A DNA stretch of 64,000 bases from Sinorhizobium fredii NGR234 (GCF_000018545.1 NC_012587.1:2108001-2172000); one strand, 5' to 3'; numbered from the stretch's first letter, positions 16,913-26,524 are shown. Notes: generated from the letters alone by a model not told the origin. Numbers and translations are program-made.

Positions 16913-17779
16913 ATGGAACAGGTGATTGCCAACGGACTATATCTCGGCGCCCAATACGCGCTGATCGCGCTTGGGCTGACGCTGATCTTCGCCCTCATGA
17001 ACGTGCTCAATTTCGCGCACGGTCAGATGTATGTATTGGGCGGCTTCGTGACATACACGATCTATGGCCAGTTGAAGCTGCCTTTCGTCGTGGCGCTGAT
17101 CTGCTCGGGGGTAACCCTCGCCATTTTCGGCGGGCTGATGGAGAAGTTCCTCTTCCGACCGGTCGTCCGTCGCAGCAAGCGTGAGGAAAGCACAATGCTG
17201 CTCGCGGCGGCGACGGCATTTTTTCTCGACGCCGTCATGCTGCTCCTGTTCGGCGAGAAGCAGCGCGGCGTACCGAAGATCATCAGTGGCGTCTTCGTCT
17301 CCGACAGAGTGATCCTGCCCTATGATCGCATCTTGGTCGGCGTGATCGCCATCCTGATGATCGCTGCCTTCATGCTCTTCATGCAGTATAGCAAGCCCGG
17401 CCGCGCCATGCGGGCGCTGGCGCAGGACCGCGTTGCCGCCCAGCTGATGGGCGTCAAGGTCGAGCGCTATTCGATGATCGGCTTCGCGCTCGGGGCAATG
17501 CTCGCCGGCGTCGTCGGCGGATTGCTCGTCAGCATCACCGGAGTCAATTCCGGGATTGGCGGTCCGATCTCCATCAAAGCCTTCCTGATGGTGATGATCG
17601 GCGGCGCCGGCGTCGTCGGCGGCGCCATCGCCGGCGGCTTCATACTCGGCATGATGGAATCGGTCGGCCTTACCGTCCTGCGCGAATATGGCGACATCAC
17701 CTATCTCGTCATTTTCGCCCTGCTGATGATCTTTCTGAGCATCCGCCCCCACGGGCTGATGGGAAAACCGTGGGGCTGA
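16913..17779 (+). CDS. Branched-chain amino acid-type ABC permease, LivH-like
   Basis: A 288-residue membrane permease with about eight transmembrane segments. It begins MEQVIANGLYLGAQYALIAL and contains LTLIFALMNVLNFAHGQMYV, the hallmark LivH motif (NFAHG), and the cytoplasmic coupling loop ALAQDRVAAQLMGVKVERYS that contacts the ATPases. It lies 116 bp after the binding protein and 4 bp before the second permease. Together with the LivM-like protein it forms the membrane channel. Substrate not determined. Confidence 0.88.
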   Translation: MEQVIANGLYLGAQYALIALGLTLIFALMNVLNFAHGQMYVLGGFVTYTIYGQLKLPFVVALICSGVTLAIFGGLMEKFLFRPVVRRSKREESTMLLAAATAFFLDAVMLLLFGEKQRGVPKIISGVFVSDRVILPYDRILVGVIAILMIAAFMLFMQYSKPGRAMRALAQDRVAAQLMGVKVERYSMIGFALGAMLAGVVGGLLVSITGVNSGIGGPISIKAFLMVMIGGAGVVGGAIAGGFILGMMESVGLTVLREYGDITYLVIFALLMIFLSIRPHGLMGKPWG

Positions 17780-17783
17780 TCTC

Positions 17784-18770
17784 ATGCGACATGCGCCAAT
17801 CGCCACCCTCAAGATCGCCTCGGCAGTCGTCTTCCTGCTAGCCCTGCTCGTGGCCGTGCCGCTGCTGATCAACGCCACCGGACGAACCGATCTTTACTAC
17901 ACGCTGACATCTGTCGCGCTGCTCAGCATCATCAGCGCAGGCGTGTGGATCACCTTCTATATCGGCCGCATCAATATTGGCCAAGGCGCCTATGCGCTGA
18001 TGGGAGGCTACGTCTCGGCCATTCTGGTCATGAACTACGGCATGTCCTTCTGGCTGACCTTGCCGTTGGCGGGGCTCTTCTGTGCCGCCGCGAGCGTACT
18101 CATCGGCCTGCCCATCCTGCGGCTGCGCGGCGTCTATTTCGCCATGGTGTCGCTCGTATTGACCGAAGTCGCCCGCCTTCTCGCCCTTGCGCTGCCGATT
18201 ACCAACGGCGCCAGCGGCATCGTCAGCATTCCGCTGCCGTCCCGCCTCAGTCTGTTCGGCCTCACGCTCATTCCGGATTTTGCCACGCTCGCCAATCCGC
18301 GCCTCTCCTTCTATATCGCTTCCGTGCTGCTGATGGCACTTTGCTTCCTCGGTCTCTACCGGCTCGCCCATTCGCGTATCGGCCAACTGTGCCAATCGCT
18401 GCAGCAGAACGAGGAGCTCGCTTCGTCGATCGGCGTCAACATCGCCTATCTCCGCGTCGTCGCCTACGCGCTTTCCTCCTTCCTTGGCGGCGTCGGCGGC
18501 GCGATGTTCGCCTCGATTTCCCAGTCGATCTATCCGTCGAGCTTCACCGTCGCCGATTCCGTGAACTTCATGCTCAACTGCTTCCTCGGCGGACTCGGTT
18601 ACGTACTCGGGCCGATGCTTGGCACCTTTGTCCTTTATTTCGGCTGGGATCTGCTGTTCCAGACGGGTGAATTCCAGTTGCTGATCTTCTCGACGGCGCT
18701 GATCGTGCTGATGCTGGTGCTGCCGAACGGACTCCTGAGCCTCGCCCTGCCGCGAAAGAGGAGCCTCTAG
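17784..18770 (+). CDS. Branched-chain amino acid-type ABC permease, LivM-like
   Basis: A 328-residue permease with roughly nine hydrophobic segments. The family signature ITFYIGRINIGQGAYALMGG (LivM NiGq.a..a.Gay type) is near residues 56-75, and the coupling loop CQSLQQNEELASSIGVNIAY is near 205-224. It starts 4 bp after the LivH-like gene and ends 2 bp before the first ATPase gene, so translation is coupled along the operon. Confidence 0.87.
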   Translation: MRHAPIATLKIASAVVFLLALLVAVPLLINATGRTDLYYTLTSVALLSIISAGVWITFYIGRINIGQGAYALMGGYVSAILVMNYGMSFWLTLPLAGLFCAAASVLIGLPILRLRGVYFAMVSLVLTEVARLLALALPITNGASGIVSIPLPSRLSLFGLTLIPDFATLANPRLSFYIASVLLMALCFLGLYRLAHSRIGQLCQSLQQNEELASSIGVNIAYLRVVAYALSSFLGGVGGAMFASISQSIYPSSFTVADSVNFMLNCFLGGLGYVLGPMLGTFVLYFGWDLLFQTGEFQLLIFSTALIVLMLVLPNGLLSLALPRKRSL

Positions 18771-18772
18771 CG

Positions 18773-19552
18773 ATGCCGGACATCCTGGAAATCCTTGCGC
18801 TCACCAAGCGTTTCGGCGGCCTCGTCGCAGTCAACGACGTCTCCTTCTCCGTCCGCGAACGCGAGATCCTCTCGGTCATCGGGCCGAACGGCGCCGGCAA
18901 GTCCACCTTGTTCAAGTTGATCTCGTCCTTCCTCAGGCCCACCGACGGCGAGGTGCGCTTCAAGGGACAGCGCATATCCGGACTCGCGCCGCACATCACC
19001 GCTCGCAAGGGCGTGGTTCGGACCTTTCAGGAAACCACGATCTTCAAGAGCATGACCGTGCGCGACAACGTCGTGACGGCCCATCATCTGCGCTCTCGCG
19101 CCAGCCTGGCCGGCTTCTACTTCGGCAGTGCCGCCGCGCGCAGCGACCTCGAGGCCTTCGGCACCTCGGCGGACGAGATCCTGACCTTCCTCGGACTGGC
19201 TCCAATGGGCAGCGAGATCGCCAGCACCCTGCCCCACGGTCATCTGCGCGCGCTCGGCATCGCCATCGCGCTCGCCACCGATCCGTCCGTCATTCTCCTC
19301 GACGAGCCCTTTGCCGGAATGAACCATGATGAAACTCGCCGCGCGGTCGAGATCGTGAGGAAGCTCCGCGAACGCGGCGTCACCGTGCTCCTGGTCGAGC
19401 ACGACATGCCGGCCGTCATGAATATTTCCGACCGCATCGTGGTGCTCAACTTCGGCCAGAAGATCGCCGAGGGCACGCCGGCGGAAATCCAGCAGAACCC
19501 CAAGGTCATCGAGGCCTATCTCGGTGCCGAAGACGAATCGATCGGGATGTAG
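18773..19552 (+). CDS. ABC transporter ATP-binding protein, LivG-like
   Basis: A 259-residue ATPase. Walker A is GPNGAGKST (residues 39-47), the Q-loop is in RTFQETTIF, Walker B is VILLDEPFAGMN, and the H-loop His is in LLVEHDMPAV; the MNHDE after Walker B is the LivG form. The ABC signature is unusual, LPHGHLRALGIAIAL, in place of LpyGqqR. Whether this lowers ATPase activity cannot be judged from sequence. It overlaps neither neighbour, lying 2 bp after LivM and 3 bp before LivF. Confidence 0.87.
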   Translation: MPDILEILALTKRFGGLVAVNDVSFSVREREILSVIGPNGAGKSTLFKLISSFLRPTDGEVRFKGQRISGLAPHITARKGVVRTFQETTIFKSMTVRDNVVTAHHLRSRASLAGFYFGSAAARSDLEAFGTSADEILTFLGLAPMGSEIASTLPHGHLRALGIAIALATDPSVILLDEPFAGMNHDETRRAVEIVRKLRERGVTVLLVEHDMPAVMNISDRIVVLNFGQKIAEGTPAEIQQNPKVIEAYLGAEDESIGM

Positions 19553-19555
19553 CCC

Positions 19556-20278
19556 ATGGAGCCGCTGCTCAAATTCGATGACGTCGAGCTCTATTACGAC
19601 CACGTCTATGCGCTGAAAGGCGTCTCCATCGAGGTCCACGAGGGCGAGACCGTCGCGCTGATCGGCGCCAATGGCGCGGGCAAGTCATCCATCCTGCGCG
19701 CCATCACCGGCCTGCAGAAAATTCGCAAGGGCGAGATTCGCTATCACGGCAAGCGCATCGACGGCGTCGCGCCGGACGAGATCGTCCGGCTCGGCATCTC
19801 GATGGTCCCTGAAGCGCGCCGGGTCTTTCCCTTCATGACCGTGCGGGACAACCTGCTGATGGGCGCCTTCACGCGCAGCGACAAGGCCGAGATCCAGCGG
19901 AGCATCGATATGGTGCTGACGCGTTTCCCGCGACTCAAGGAGCGATATTCGCAGCAGGCCGGGACGATGAGCGGCGGCGAGCAGCAGATGCTCGTCATTG
20001 GCCGGGCGCTGATGGCGCGCCCGCGCCTGCTCCTGCTTGACGAGCCGTCGCTCGGCGTCGCTCCAAAACTGGTCCAGGACATCGCCCGCTCGATCGTGGC
20101 GATCAACCGCGACGAAAAGGTCAGCGTTCTCCTTGTCGAGCAGAACTCGCGCATGGCGCTCAGGATTTCGCAGCGCGCCTACGCGCTGACGACCGGCAAG
20201 GTGGCACTCAGCGGCAACTCGGCCGAGCTGCTGAGCGACGAACGGGTCAGGCATCTTTATCTCGGCGGCGAGTTCTAG
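19556..20278 (+). CDS. ABC transporter ATP-binding protein, LivF-like
   Basis: A 240-residue ATPase with Walker A GANGAGKSS (37-45), LivF-type MVPEARRVFPFMTVRDNLLM, signature MSGGEQQMLVIGRALM and Walker B LLLLDEPSLGVAP. It partners the LivG-like ATPase as the second nucleotide-binding subunit. The Q-loop and H-loop (LLVEQN, with Gln in place of His as is normal for LivF) are present. It is 3 bp downstream of LivG and 9 bp upstream of the racemase-like gene. Confidence 0.88.
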   Translation: MEPLLKFDDVELYYDHVYALKGVSIEVHEGETVALIGANGAGKSSILRAITGLQKIRKGEIRYHGKRIDGVAPDEIVRLGISMVPEARRVFPFMTVRDNLLMGAFTRSDKAEIQRSIDMVLTRFPRLKERYSQQAGTMSGGEQQMLVIGRALMARPRLLLLDEPSLGVAPKLVQDIARSIVAINRDEKVSVLLVEQNSRMALRISQRAYALTTGKVALSGNSAELLSDERVRHLYLGGEF

Positions 20279-20287
20279 GCGGGCGAC

Positions 20288-21043
20288 ATGCGCATCCTGG
20301 TCATAAACCCAAATACCACCGCTTCGATGACCGACAAGATCGGCAAGGCGGCGCAGGCTGCGGCCTCGCCGGCGACCGAGATCGTGGCGGTCAATCCGGT
20401 CGATGGTCCTCCGAGCATCGAGGGCTATTTCGACGAGGTCTTTGCCGTGCCTGGCATTATCGCCGAAATGGCAAAGGCGGGCCCGGTCGATGCCTATGTA
20501 ATCGCCTGTTTCGACGACACTGGGCTCGACGCGGCGCGCTGCGCCACGGAAGCGCCGGTCATCGGCATCGGCGAGGCGGCCTTCCACCTCGCGACGCTGG
20601 TTGCCGGCAAGTTCAGCGTCGTCACGACGCTCGCTCGCTCGGTGCCGGCCATCGAACACAACCTGTCGAAATATGGCCTCACTGCGCGCTGTGCCAAAGT
20701 GCGGGCTTCGGATGTCGCCGTTCTGGATCTCGAGTTGCCGGGATCGGATGCACGCCACAGGATTTCCGCCGAAATCGCACGCGCCGTCGTCGAGGACAAG
20801 GCGGAGGCAATCGTGCTTGGTTGCGCTGGGATGGCGGATCTCGCCCAGGCTCTCTCGGTAGAGCATGGGGTTCCGGTACTCGATGGGGTGGCCTGCGCGG
20901 TCCGGTTGGCCGAAACGGTCTCGGCGCTTGGCCTGAGGACCTCGAAGATCGGCGGCTATGCCGAACCGCGCGCGAAACGCTTTTCCGGACATTACGCGCC
21001 GTGGTCTCCACCGATAGGAAAGAAGGCGGCCGGCGCTCCATAG
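20288..21043 (+). CDS. Hydantoin racemase-like (Asp/Glu racemase superfamily) protein
   Basis: A 251-residue enzyme opening MRILVINPNTTASMTDKIG, the classic hydantoin-racemase N-terminus. The two acid/base cysteines are visible in VIACFDDTGLDAAR (about residue 78) and IVLGCAGMADLA (about 181). Cofactor-independent racemases of this group interconvert D- and L-5-substituted hydantoins, or related allantoin-type compounds. Its place as last gene of the ABC operon, 9 bp after LivF, suggests that the imported compound is one it racemises. No hydantoinase or carbamoylase gene is nearby, so the rest of the pathway must be elsewhere. Confidence 0.8.
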   Translation: MRILVINPNTTASMTDKIGKAAQAAASPATEIVAVNPVDGPPSIEGYFDEVFAVPGIIAEMAKAGPVDAYVIACFDDTGLDAARCATEAPVIGIGEAAFHLATLVAGKFSVVTTLARSVPAIEHNLSKYGLTARCAKVRASDVAVLDLELPGSDARHRISAEIARAVVEDKAEAIVLGCAGMADLAQALSVEHGVPVLDGVACAVRLAETVSALGLRTSKIGGYAEPRAKRFSGHYAPWSPPIGKKAAGAP

Positions 21044-21107
21044 GCCGAGCCTGTCCGAGACTGCCCATTTGGTTGGATTGACCGACTGGCATGCCCTGTG
21101 AGAATTC

Positions 21108-21890
21108 ATGAGCTTCGAGTCGGAAGCGCAGAATGCTTTGGTCAGCGCACACCGCTTGAAGGCAAGCTCGCCAGAGACGATGGACATGTTGACAACACTC
21201 AGGCCCGAAAAAGATCGACGGAGACCGGCAGCGCGCTGGTCGCCAATCTATCACGGTCTGAGGGATGCGATCGTTAGCCACCGGCTGACGCCGGGCACGA
21301 AGCTGCCCGAGGATGAACTCGCCGCGATCTACTCGGTAAGCCGCACCGTCATCCGTGCGGCGCTTCAGGCCCTTGCCCATGACTGGCTTGTGCGGCTGGA
21401 GCCAAACCGGGGTGCCTTCGTCGCGCAGCCGTCGCCAAAGGAGGCGCGCGAAGTATTCGAGGCCCGCGCACTGGTCGAGCCCCGCCTCGCTGCGCTCGCC
21501 GCCCAGGTTGCAAAGGCCGAAGACGTAAGTTTGCTACGCGGTCATCTCGAGAGGGAGCACGAGGCACTGGACGCCGGCCGCGACAGTGATGCCATCATGC
21601 TGTCCGCCATGTTCCACGTCGGTATCGCTGAAATCGCCGATCAATCCGTCCTGACCGGCTTCGTGCGCGATCTCGTGTCGCACTCCTCGCTGATCATCGC
21701 CCTCTATTGGAAGCGCCGCGACACGACCTGCGAGAGCCACGCACATCATGCCCTGGTCGACGCCATCGAGGCCGGCAATTCCGACAGGGCCGCGCAACTG
21801 ATGAAGGATCATCTGCACGATCTGCTGTCCGGCCTCGACCTCGACCGCTCCGGCCGGAAACCGGAAAATCTCGCCGACATCCTCCGCTGA
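21108..21890 (+). CDS. GntR family regulator, FCD subfamily
   Basis: A 260-residue regulator: winged helix-turn-helix about residues 48-108 (IYHGLRDAIVSHRLTPGTKL, then IYSVSRTVIRAALQALAHD), then the helical FCD effector domain with the metal-site histidines in FHVGIAEIAD and ESHAHHALVDAI. It follows the transporter operon by 64 bp in the same direction and is the obvious regulator of it; the palindrome at 15492-15503 is the best candidate site. ATG 21108 is used; an ATG at 21180 would remove 24 residues and keep the whole DNA-binding domain. The stop touches a RIME fragment. Confidence 0.85.
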   Translation: MSFESEAQNALVSAHRLKASSPETMDMLTTLRPEKDRRRPAARWSPIYHGLRDAIVSHRLTPGTKLPEDELAAIYSVSRTVIRAALQALAHDWLVRLEPNRGAFVAQPSPKEAREVFEARALVEPRLAALAAQVAKAEDVSLLRGHLEREHEALDAGRDSDAIMLSAMFHVGIAEIADQSVLTGFVRDLVSHSSLIIALYWKRRDTTCESHAHHALVDAIEAGNSDRAAQLMKDHLHDLLSGLDLDRSGRKPENLADILR

Positions 21891-21917
21891 AGCGGATGAG
21901 GAAAAGTGTGTGCGGTT
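21890..21917 (+). repeat. RIME-like element, family A fragment
   Basis: GCGGATGAGGAAAAGTGTGT followed by GCGGTT matches the first arm of family A with one base missing (GCGGGATGAGG elsewhere). The rest of the element is absent. It begins at the last base of the gntR stop codon. Confidence 0.7.
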
Positions 21918-21944
21918 CCTTTCCTGGGTTTCGGCGACCGTCCG

Positions 21945-24900
21945 TCAACCTTCGAACGCGGTGGCCGCATTCATCTCCTCGCTGAGCTTGCGCTCCTCGT
22001 CCGCATGCGGCTTGGTGAAGCGAGCGATGACGAGGTAGGCGACCGGGGTCAGATAGAGCGTCACGATCACTGCAAGCCCGAGGCCGCCGACGAGCACCCA
22101 GCCGAGCGCAATGCGCGCTTCCGCCCCGGCCCCGCTCGCCAGCACCAGGGGCACGGCGCCGACGATCGTGGCGATCATCGTCATCATCACCGGCCTGAGG
22201 CGGATATTGGCGGCGTTCTCGATGGCGCTGCGCACGTCCTGGCCGCGGTCGCGGAGCTGGTTGGCGAACTCGACGATCAGGATGCCGTTCTTTGCCATGA
22301 TGCCGACCAGCATGACGAGGCCGATCTGGCTGTAGATGTTCAACGTATTGCCGGTCATGATCATCGCGAAGACGGCGCAGGCAAGGCCGAGCGGCACCGT
22401 CGACATGATGATGATGCCGCTGACGAAGCTTTCGAACTGCGCCGCCAGCACCAGGAAGATGATGACGATCGCAAATCCGAAGGTGATGAACAGGCCGCTG
22501 GCGTTTTCATCGAGCGTCGCCGCTTCCGCAAGCGGCATGACCCGCGACCCCGGCGGCAGCAGTGGCTCGGCCATCTTTTCCACCATCGTGAGCGCCTCGC
22601 CGAGCGCCAGGTCGGATTTCAGGCCGGCCGACAGCGAGACGGCGCGAAGCTGGGATTCGCGCGCAAGCTGCGGCGCCACGGCCTTTTCCTCGATCGTGGC
22701 GATCGACGACATCGGCACGATCCGGCCGTCGCCGGCCTTGGCGAAGATGTTCTGGAGGTCCGTCGGATCGTTCAGCGGCGTGGTGGAGGATAGCAGCTTG
22801 ACCGGATAGGCCTCGCCTTCGACGAAGATATCGACGACGCTGCTGCCGTCGAGCATTGCCTGCATCGCCCAGGAAAGGGCACTGATGTCGACGCCGAGAT
22901 CGGAGGCGCGCTCTCTATCGATCGTCACGGACAGTTGCGCCTGGTTGGCCTCGTAGTTCAGCCGCACGTTTTCGAAGCGGCCGGTATCCTCCATCGCCCG
23001 CACGAGCTTTGCTGCCGCATCGCCGAGCTTGGTGTAGTCGTTGCCGACCAGCGCCACCTGAAGACCGCTGCCCGCACCGCGAATACCGAGGCTGTTGGCC
23101 TGGATGGTCGAGGCGCGCACCGAAGCCACCTTGCCGGTCACCTTGTTGATGTCGGCGACAATCTGCTGCTGGGTCCGATCACGCTGTTCCCAGGGGGCGA
23201 GAGTCAGCACCATGAAGCCGCTATTGGCCGAGCCGCCCTGGCCGGAAATCGAGAACACGTTGGTAATCTCGCCGGACTTGACCAACGGTTGCAGCCCGTC
23301 TTCGATCCGGCGCATCTGCGCCTGCGTGTATTCGAGCGAAACGCCTTGCGGCGCGTTGATCCTCAGCATCACCTGCGAGCGGTCCTCGTTCGGCGTCAGT
23401 TCCGACTTCAACGTCATGAAGCCCGCCGCTCCGGCGATCGTGAAGAAGGCGGCAACGGTGAAGACGACGAGCGGCGCATTGAGGCAGGCCCGCAGCGTGA
23501 CGCGGTAGAAGCCTGCGGCGCGCTGGCCGAAACGCGCCATCGGGCCGTGCTGTGCATGCGCCTCGCTGGTCAGCATGCGCGAGGCGAGCATCGGGCAGAG
23601 TGTCAGCGAGACGAAGGAGGACAGCAGGATCGAAAAGGCGAGCACGAAACCGAATTCGCGGAACAGCCCGCCGGTCTGCCCGGGCAGGAAGGAGAGCGGC
23701 ACGAAGACGGCCGCCAGCGTCGCCGTGGTCGCCAGAACGGCAAAGAACACTTCGAGCGTGCCATGCACGGCGGCCGCGCGCGGGCCGAGCCCCTCCGCCC
23801 GGCGGCGCACGATGTTCTCCAGCACGACGATCGCGTCGTCGACGACGAGGCCCGTCGCGAGCACGATCGCAAGCAGCGTCAGGATGTTGATCGAAAAACC
23901 GGCGAGATAGATCGCCGCCACCGTTCCGATGAGCGCGATCGGCATGCTGATCGTCGGGATCAGCGTCGCGCGCCAGTCGAGCAGGAAGAGATAGATGACG
24001 AGCGTGACGATGAAGACGGCGACGCCAAGAGCTATCTCGACCTCATGGATCGCACCGTTGATGAACACCGCGTCGTCGCTGGTGATCTTGAGCTCCGTGC
24101 CCTTCGGCAGGATGTCCGCAGAAATCGTATCGACGACTTTGCGCACGCCCTCGGAGATATCGACGGTGTTCGACTGGGCCTGGCGGATGATGCCAAGGCC
24201 GATGCCCTGGCGTCCGTTGGAGCGCAGCGCGGAACTCCCCGTATCCGGACCGAGGGTGACGGTCGCCACGTCGCGCAGGCGGACATTGTTGCCGAGGATC
24301 AGATTCTCGAACTGCTCGGGCGTCTGCAGGTCCGCAGTCGCGCGCACCGAAATATCCTGGCTGGCACTCGTCAGCGACCCGGCCGGCACGTCGTAGGAAG
24401 CATTGGCAAGCGCCTCGCGCAGATTGGCGACGGTGACGCCGCGCCCGGCGAGCTTGGCCTGGTTGAGGTCGATGCGGAAGATCTTCTCCTGGTCGCCATA
24501 GACGGTGACATCGGCGACGCCCTCGACCGCCGCCAAACGGTCGCTGATCTCGTTTTCGACCAGCAGCGTCATGTCTTCCATCGACATGGTGTCGGAGGTC
24601 AGCGCCAGGCGCATGATCGGCTGGCTGTCGGAATCGGCCTTGACGATGCGCGGCTCCTCCGCGTCATCCGGCAGCCGGCCGCTGACCCGGCCGAGTGCGT
24701 CGCGGATGTCGTTCGCCGCTTGGCCGATGTCGGTCGTGTCCGAAAATTCGAGCGTGACGCGGCTGCGGCCGAAGGACGACGAAGAGGAAATACCCTTGAT
24801 CCCTTGGACACGCGACACCGCGCCTTCGATGATGGAGGTCACTTCGCGGTCGATCGTCTCGGGCGAGGCGCCCTCGAACTCCGTGGTCACGGAGATGACC

Positions 24901-25085
24901 GGCTGATCGACCTGCGGCAGTTCGCGGATTTCGATGCCGTTCCAGGCGGCAAGGCCCGCGACCACGATCAACATGTTGACGACGAGCGCGAAGATCGGCC
25001 GGCGAATGAACAGCGCGGTGAAGCCTGTCTTGCCGCCCTGCCCGCCGGGCGTACTGCCATGGTGACCGCCGAACCCGATGTTCAT
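21945..25085 (-). CDS. RND efflux transporter, inner-membrane pump (AcrB/HAE1 family)
   Basis: A 1046-residue proton-driven exporter with the duplicated architecture of the HAE1 family: a transmembrane helix near residues 30-48 (PIFALVVNMLIVVAGLAAWN), the porter domain starting IRELPQVDQPVISVTTEFEG, six more helices including the proton-relay pair in ATGLVVDDAIVVLENIVRR, then a second periplasmic half and helices. The GFVLAFSILLSSFVSLTLCP segment is also typical. It overlaps the adaptor gene by 4 bp. No outer-membrane channel gene is present, so the pump must use one encoded elsewhere. Substrates cannot be inferred. Confidence 0.92.
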   Translation of the reverse strand: MNIGFGGHHGSTPGGQGGKTGFTALFIRRPIFALVVNMLIVVAGLAAWNGIEIRELPQVDQPVISVTTEFEGASPETIDREVTSIIEGAVSRVQGIKGISSSSSFGRSRVTLEFSDTTDIGQAANDIRDALGRVSGRLPDDAEEPRIVKADSDSQPIMRLALTSDTMSMEDMTLLVENEISDRLAAVEGVADVTVYGDQEKIFRIDLNQAKLAGRGVTVANLREALANASYDVPAGSLTSASQDISVRATADLQTPEQFENLILGNNVRLRDVATVTLGPDTGSSALRSNGRQGIGLGIIRQAQSNTVDISEGVRKVVDTISADILPKGTELKITSDDAVFINGAIHEVEIALGVAVFIVTLVIYLFLLDWRATLIPTISMPIALIGTVAAIYLAGFSINILTLLAIVLATGLVVDDAIVVLENIVRRRAEGLGPRAAAVHGTLEVFFAVLATTATLAAVFVPLSFLPGQTGGLFREFGFVLAFSILLSSFVSLTLCPMLASRMLTSEAHAQHGPMARFGQRAAGFYRVTLRACLNAPLVVFTVAAFFTIAGAAGFMTLKSELTPNEDRSQVMLRINAPQGVSLEYTQAQMRRIEDGLQPLVKSGEITNVFSISGQGGSANSGFMVLTLAPWEQRDRTQQQIVADINKVTGKVASVRASTIQANSLGIRGAGSGLQVALVGNDYTKLGDAAAKLVRAMEDTGRFENVRLNYEANQAQLSVTIDRERASDLGVDISALSWAMQAMLDGSSVVDIFVEGEAYPVKLLSSTTPLNDPTDLQNIFAKAGDGRIVPMSSIATIEEKAVAPQLARESQLRAVSLSAGLKSDLALGEALTMVEKMAEPLLPPGSRVMPLAEAATLDENASGLFITFGFAIVIIFLVLAAQFESFVSGIIIMSTVPLGLACAVFAMIMTGNTLNIYSQIGLVMLVGIMAKNGILIVEFANQLRDRGQDVRSAIENAANIRLRPVMMTMIATIVGAVPLVLASGAGAEARIALGWVLVGGLGLAVIVTLYLTPVAYLVIARFTKPHADEERKLSEEMNAATAFEG

Positions 25086-26275
25086 TGCGCGTCCCCCGCC
25101 ACCTTCTGCTCGCGTTCGGGGTTTTCTTCGCCGGCGATGCGGACTGCGCCGCCGTCGCGCAACCGCTGCACACCCTCGGTGACGATGCGGTCGCCTTCGG
25201 CGATCTCAGCCTCGACCAGCACCTTGTCCGGATTGCGCTGGATGATCTTGATCGGCACCCGCTCGCTGTTGTCGCCGTTGATGCGCCAGATATAGGACCC
25301 TTCGGAACTCCACTGGACCGCCAGTGGATCGACGGTCGGGTAGCGATCCCCGTCGAAGGCCATCATGACGGAGAAGGACATGCCGGCACGCAGCATGTCG
25401 TCCGGATTCTCGATTCGCGCCCGCACCCGAAGCGTACGGCTCGCCTGGTCGAGGCGGTTGTCGATGGCATGGATGGCACCATCCAGTTGCCGGCCGGGCT
25501 GCGCCACCGCGTTCGCCGTGACGGGCTGGCCGACGGAAATCTTGCTGGCAAAGCGTTCCGGTACCCAGAAATCGACAAGGATCTGCGACCGGTCGTCGAC
25601 GACCGCGATCGGCGTGGAAGTGGTGACGTAGTCGCCGACATTGACGGTGATGATGCCGACGATGCCTTTCGACGGTGCGACGATGTCGCGCCGCCTGAGA
25701 TCGAGCTCGGCTGTCCTCAGCGCCAGTTCGGCCGTCTGCATGGCGATCTCCGCGTCGCGGACTTCGACCGCCGTCACCGCGCGGGCCGTCCCGAGATTGC
25801 GGTAGCGCTCGACCTTTTCCCGGGCGCTGTCGCGCGTCAGCCGGGCGTGCTCGGCAGCAATCATCTGCTCGTCGCTGTCAAGCCGCGCGATCACCTGGCC
25901 TTCCTCGATGCGATCGCCCGATTTTACCAGAATTTCCGTGAGATTGCCCGTGGAGGCCGGCGTCACGGTGACCGAACGGATAGCCTCGCCGTTGCCGATC
26001 GCGTTCAGTCGGTTGTTGACGATTGCGCTCTCAGCCGGCCTTACGACAACGAGCGCCGCATCCGAGAAGCCGCGACGCCCACCTTCTCCGCGCCCGCCGT
26101 TGCGCTGCCCGCCGGCTCCGTCTCCGCTCTGCGTTCCCGACAGCGCATCGATAAGCGGATGCGAAACGCCGATCGCCCCGAGCGTTTCTCCCGCTCCGGG
26201 GGCAAAGCGCACCCAGGCGGCGCCCCCGACGACGAGAACGACGAGGCTGACCGCCAGTTGCTTCAAAAAGCGCAT
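25082..26275 (-). CDS. RND efflux periplasmic adaptor (membrane fusion protein)
   Basis: A 397-residue adaptor: N-terminal membrane anchor (FLKQLAVSLVVLVVGGAAWV), a Gly/Arg-rich spacer at about residues 48-75, then the lipoyl halves (VTPASTGNLTEILVKSGDRI ... DIVAPSKGIVGIITVNVGDY) flanking an alpha hairpin, and a beta-barrel. It bridges the pump and an outer-membrane channel. First gene of the two-gene operon; no regulator is adjacent. The unusual Gly-rich spacer may be a flexible linker. Confidence 0.9.
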   Translation of the reverse strand: MRFLKQLAVSLVVLVVGGAAWVRFAPGAGETLGAIGVSHPLIDALSGTQSGDGAGGQRNGGRGEGGRRGFSDAALVVVRPAESAIVNNRLNAIGNGEAIRSVTVTPASTGNLTEILVKSGDRIEEGQVIARLDSDEQMIAAEHARLTRDSAREKVERYRNLGTARAVTAVEVRDAEIAMQTAELALRTAELDLRRRDIVAPSKGIVGIITVNVGDYVTTSTPIAVVDDRSQILVDFWVPERFASKISVGQPVTANAVAQPGRQLDGAIHAIDNRLDQASRTLRVRARIENPDDMLRAGMSFSVMMAFDGDRYPTVDPLAVQWSSEGSYIWRINGDNSERVPIKIIQRNPDKVLVEAEIAEGDRIVTEGVQRLRDGGAVRIAGEENPEREQKVAGDAQ

Positions 26276-26524
26276 TCATGTCTCCGAATAAGATACGCGC
26301 TCCAGCGCGGCGCGTACCGGCGGAACGTCCCGAGTTGTCGTGAGTATCGTTATTTGCGTGCCTTCGGGCAATCTCGGAACGCCATCATTACGCATTTGTA
26401 ATGAAAGCAGAATTTGTTGTCCGCATCATGGCGCCCCGGGGTTGGACGATTGCTGTTTACAGCCGCCGGAGCTCGGCTATTCTGCCGTCACTGAAACCGG
26501 ACGTTGAAGAGCGGAGATGAGCAC

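Noticed and set aside
22935..25295. 786-codon plus-strand frame opposite the RND pump
   Set aside because: Antisense shadow of a high-GC gene, with Arg/His/Asp-rich composition and no domain.
26387..26402. ATTAC...GTAAT inverted repeat in the gap before the cyclase gene and RND operon
   Set aside because: Only five-base arms; such repeats are frequent by chance and no adjacent regulator supports it.
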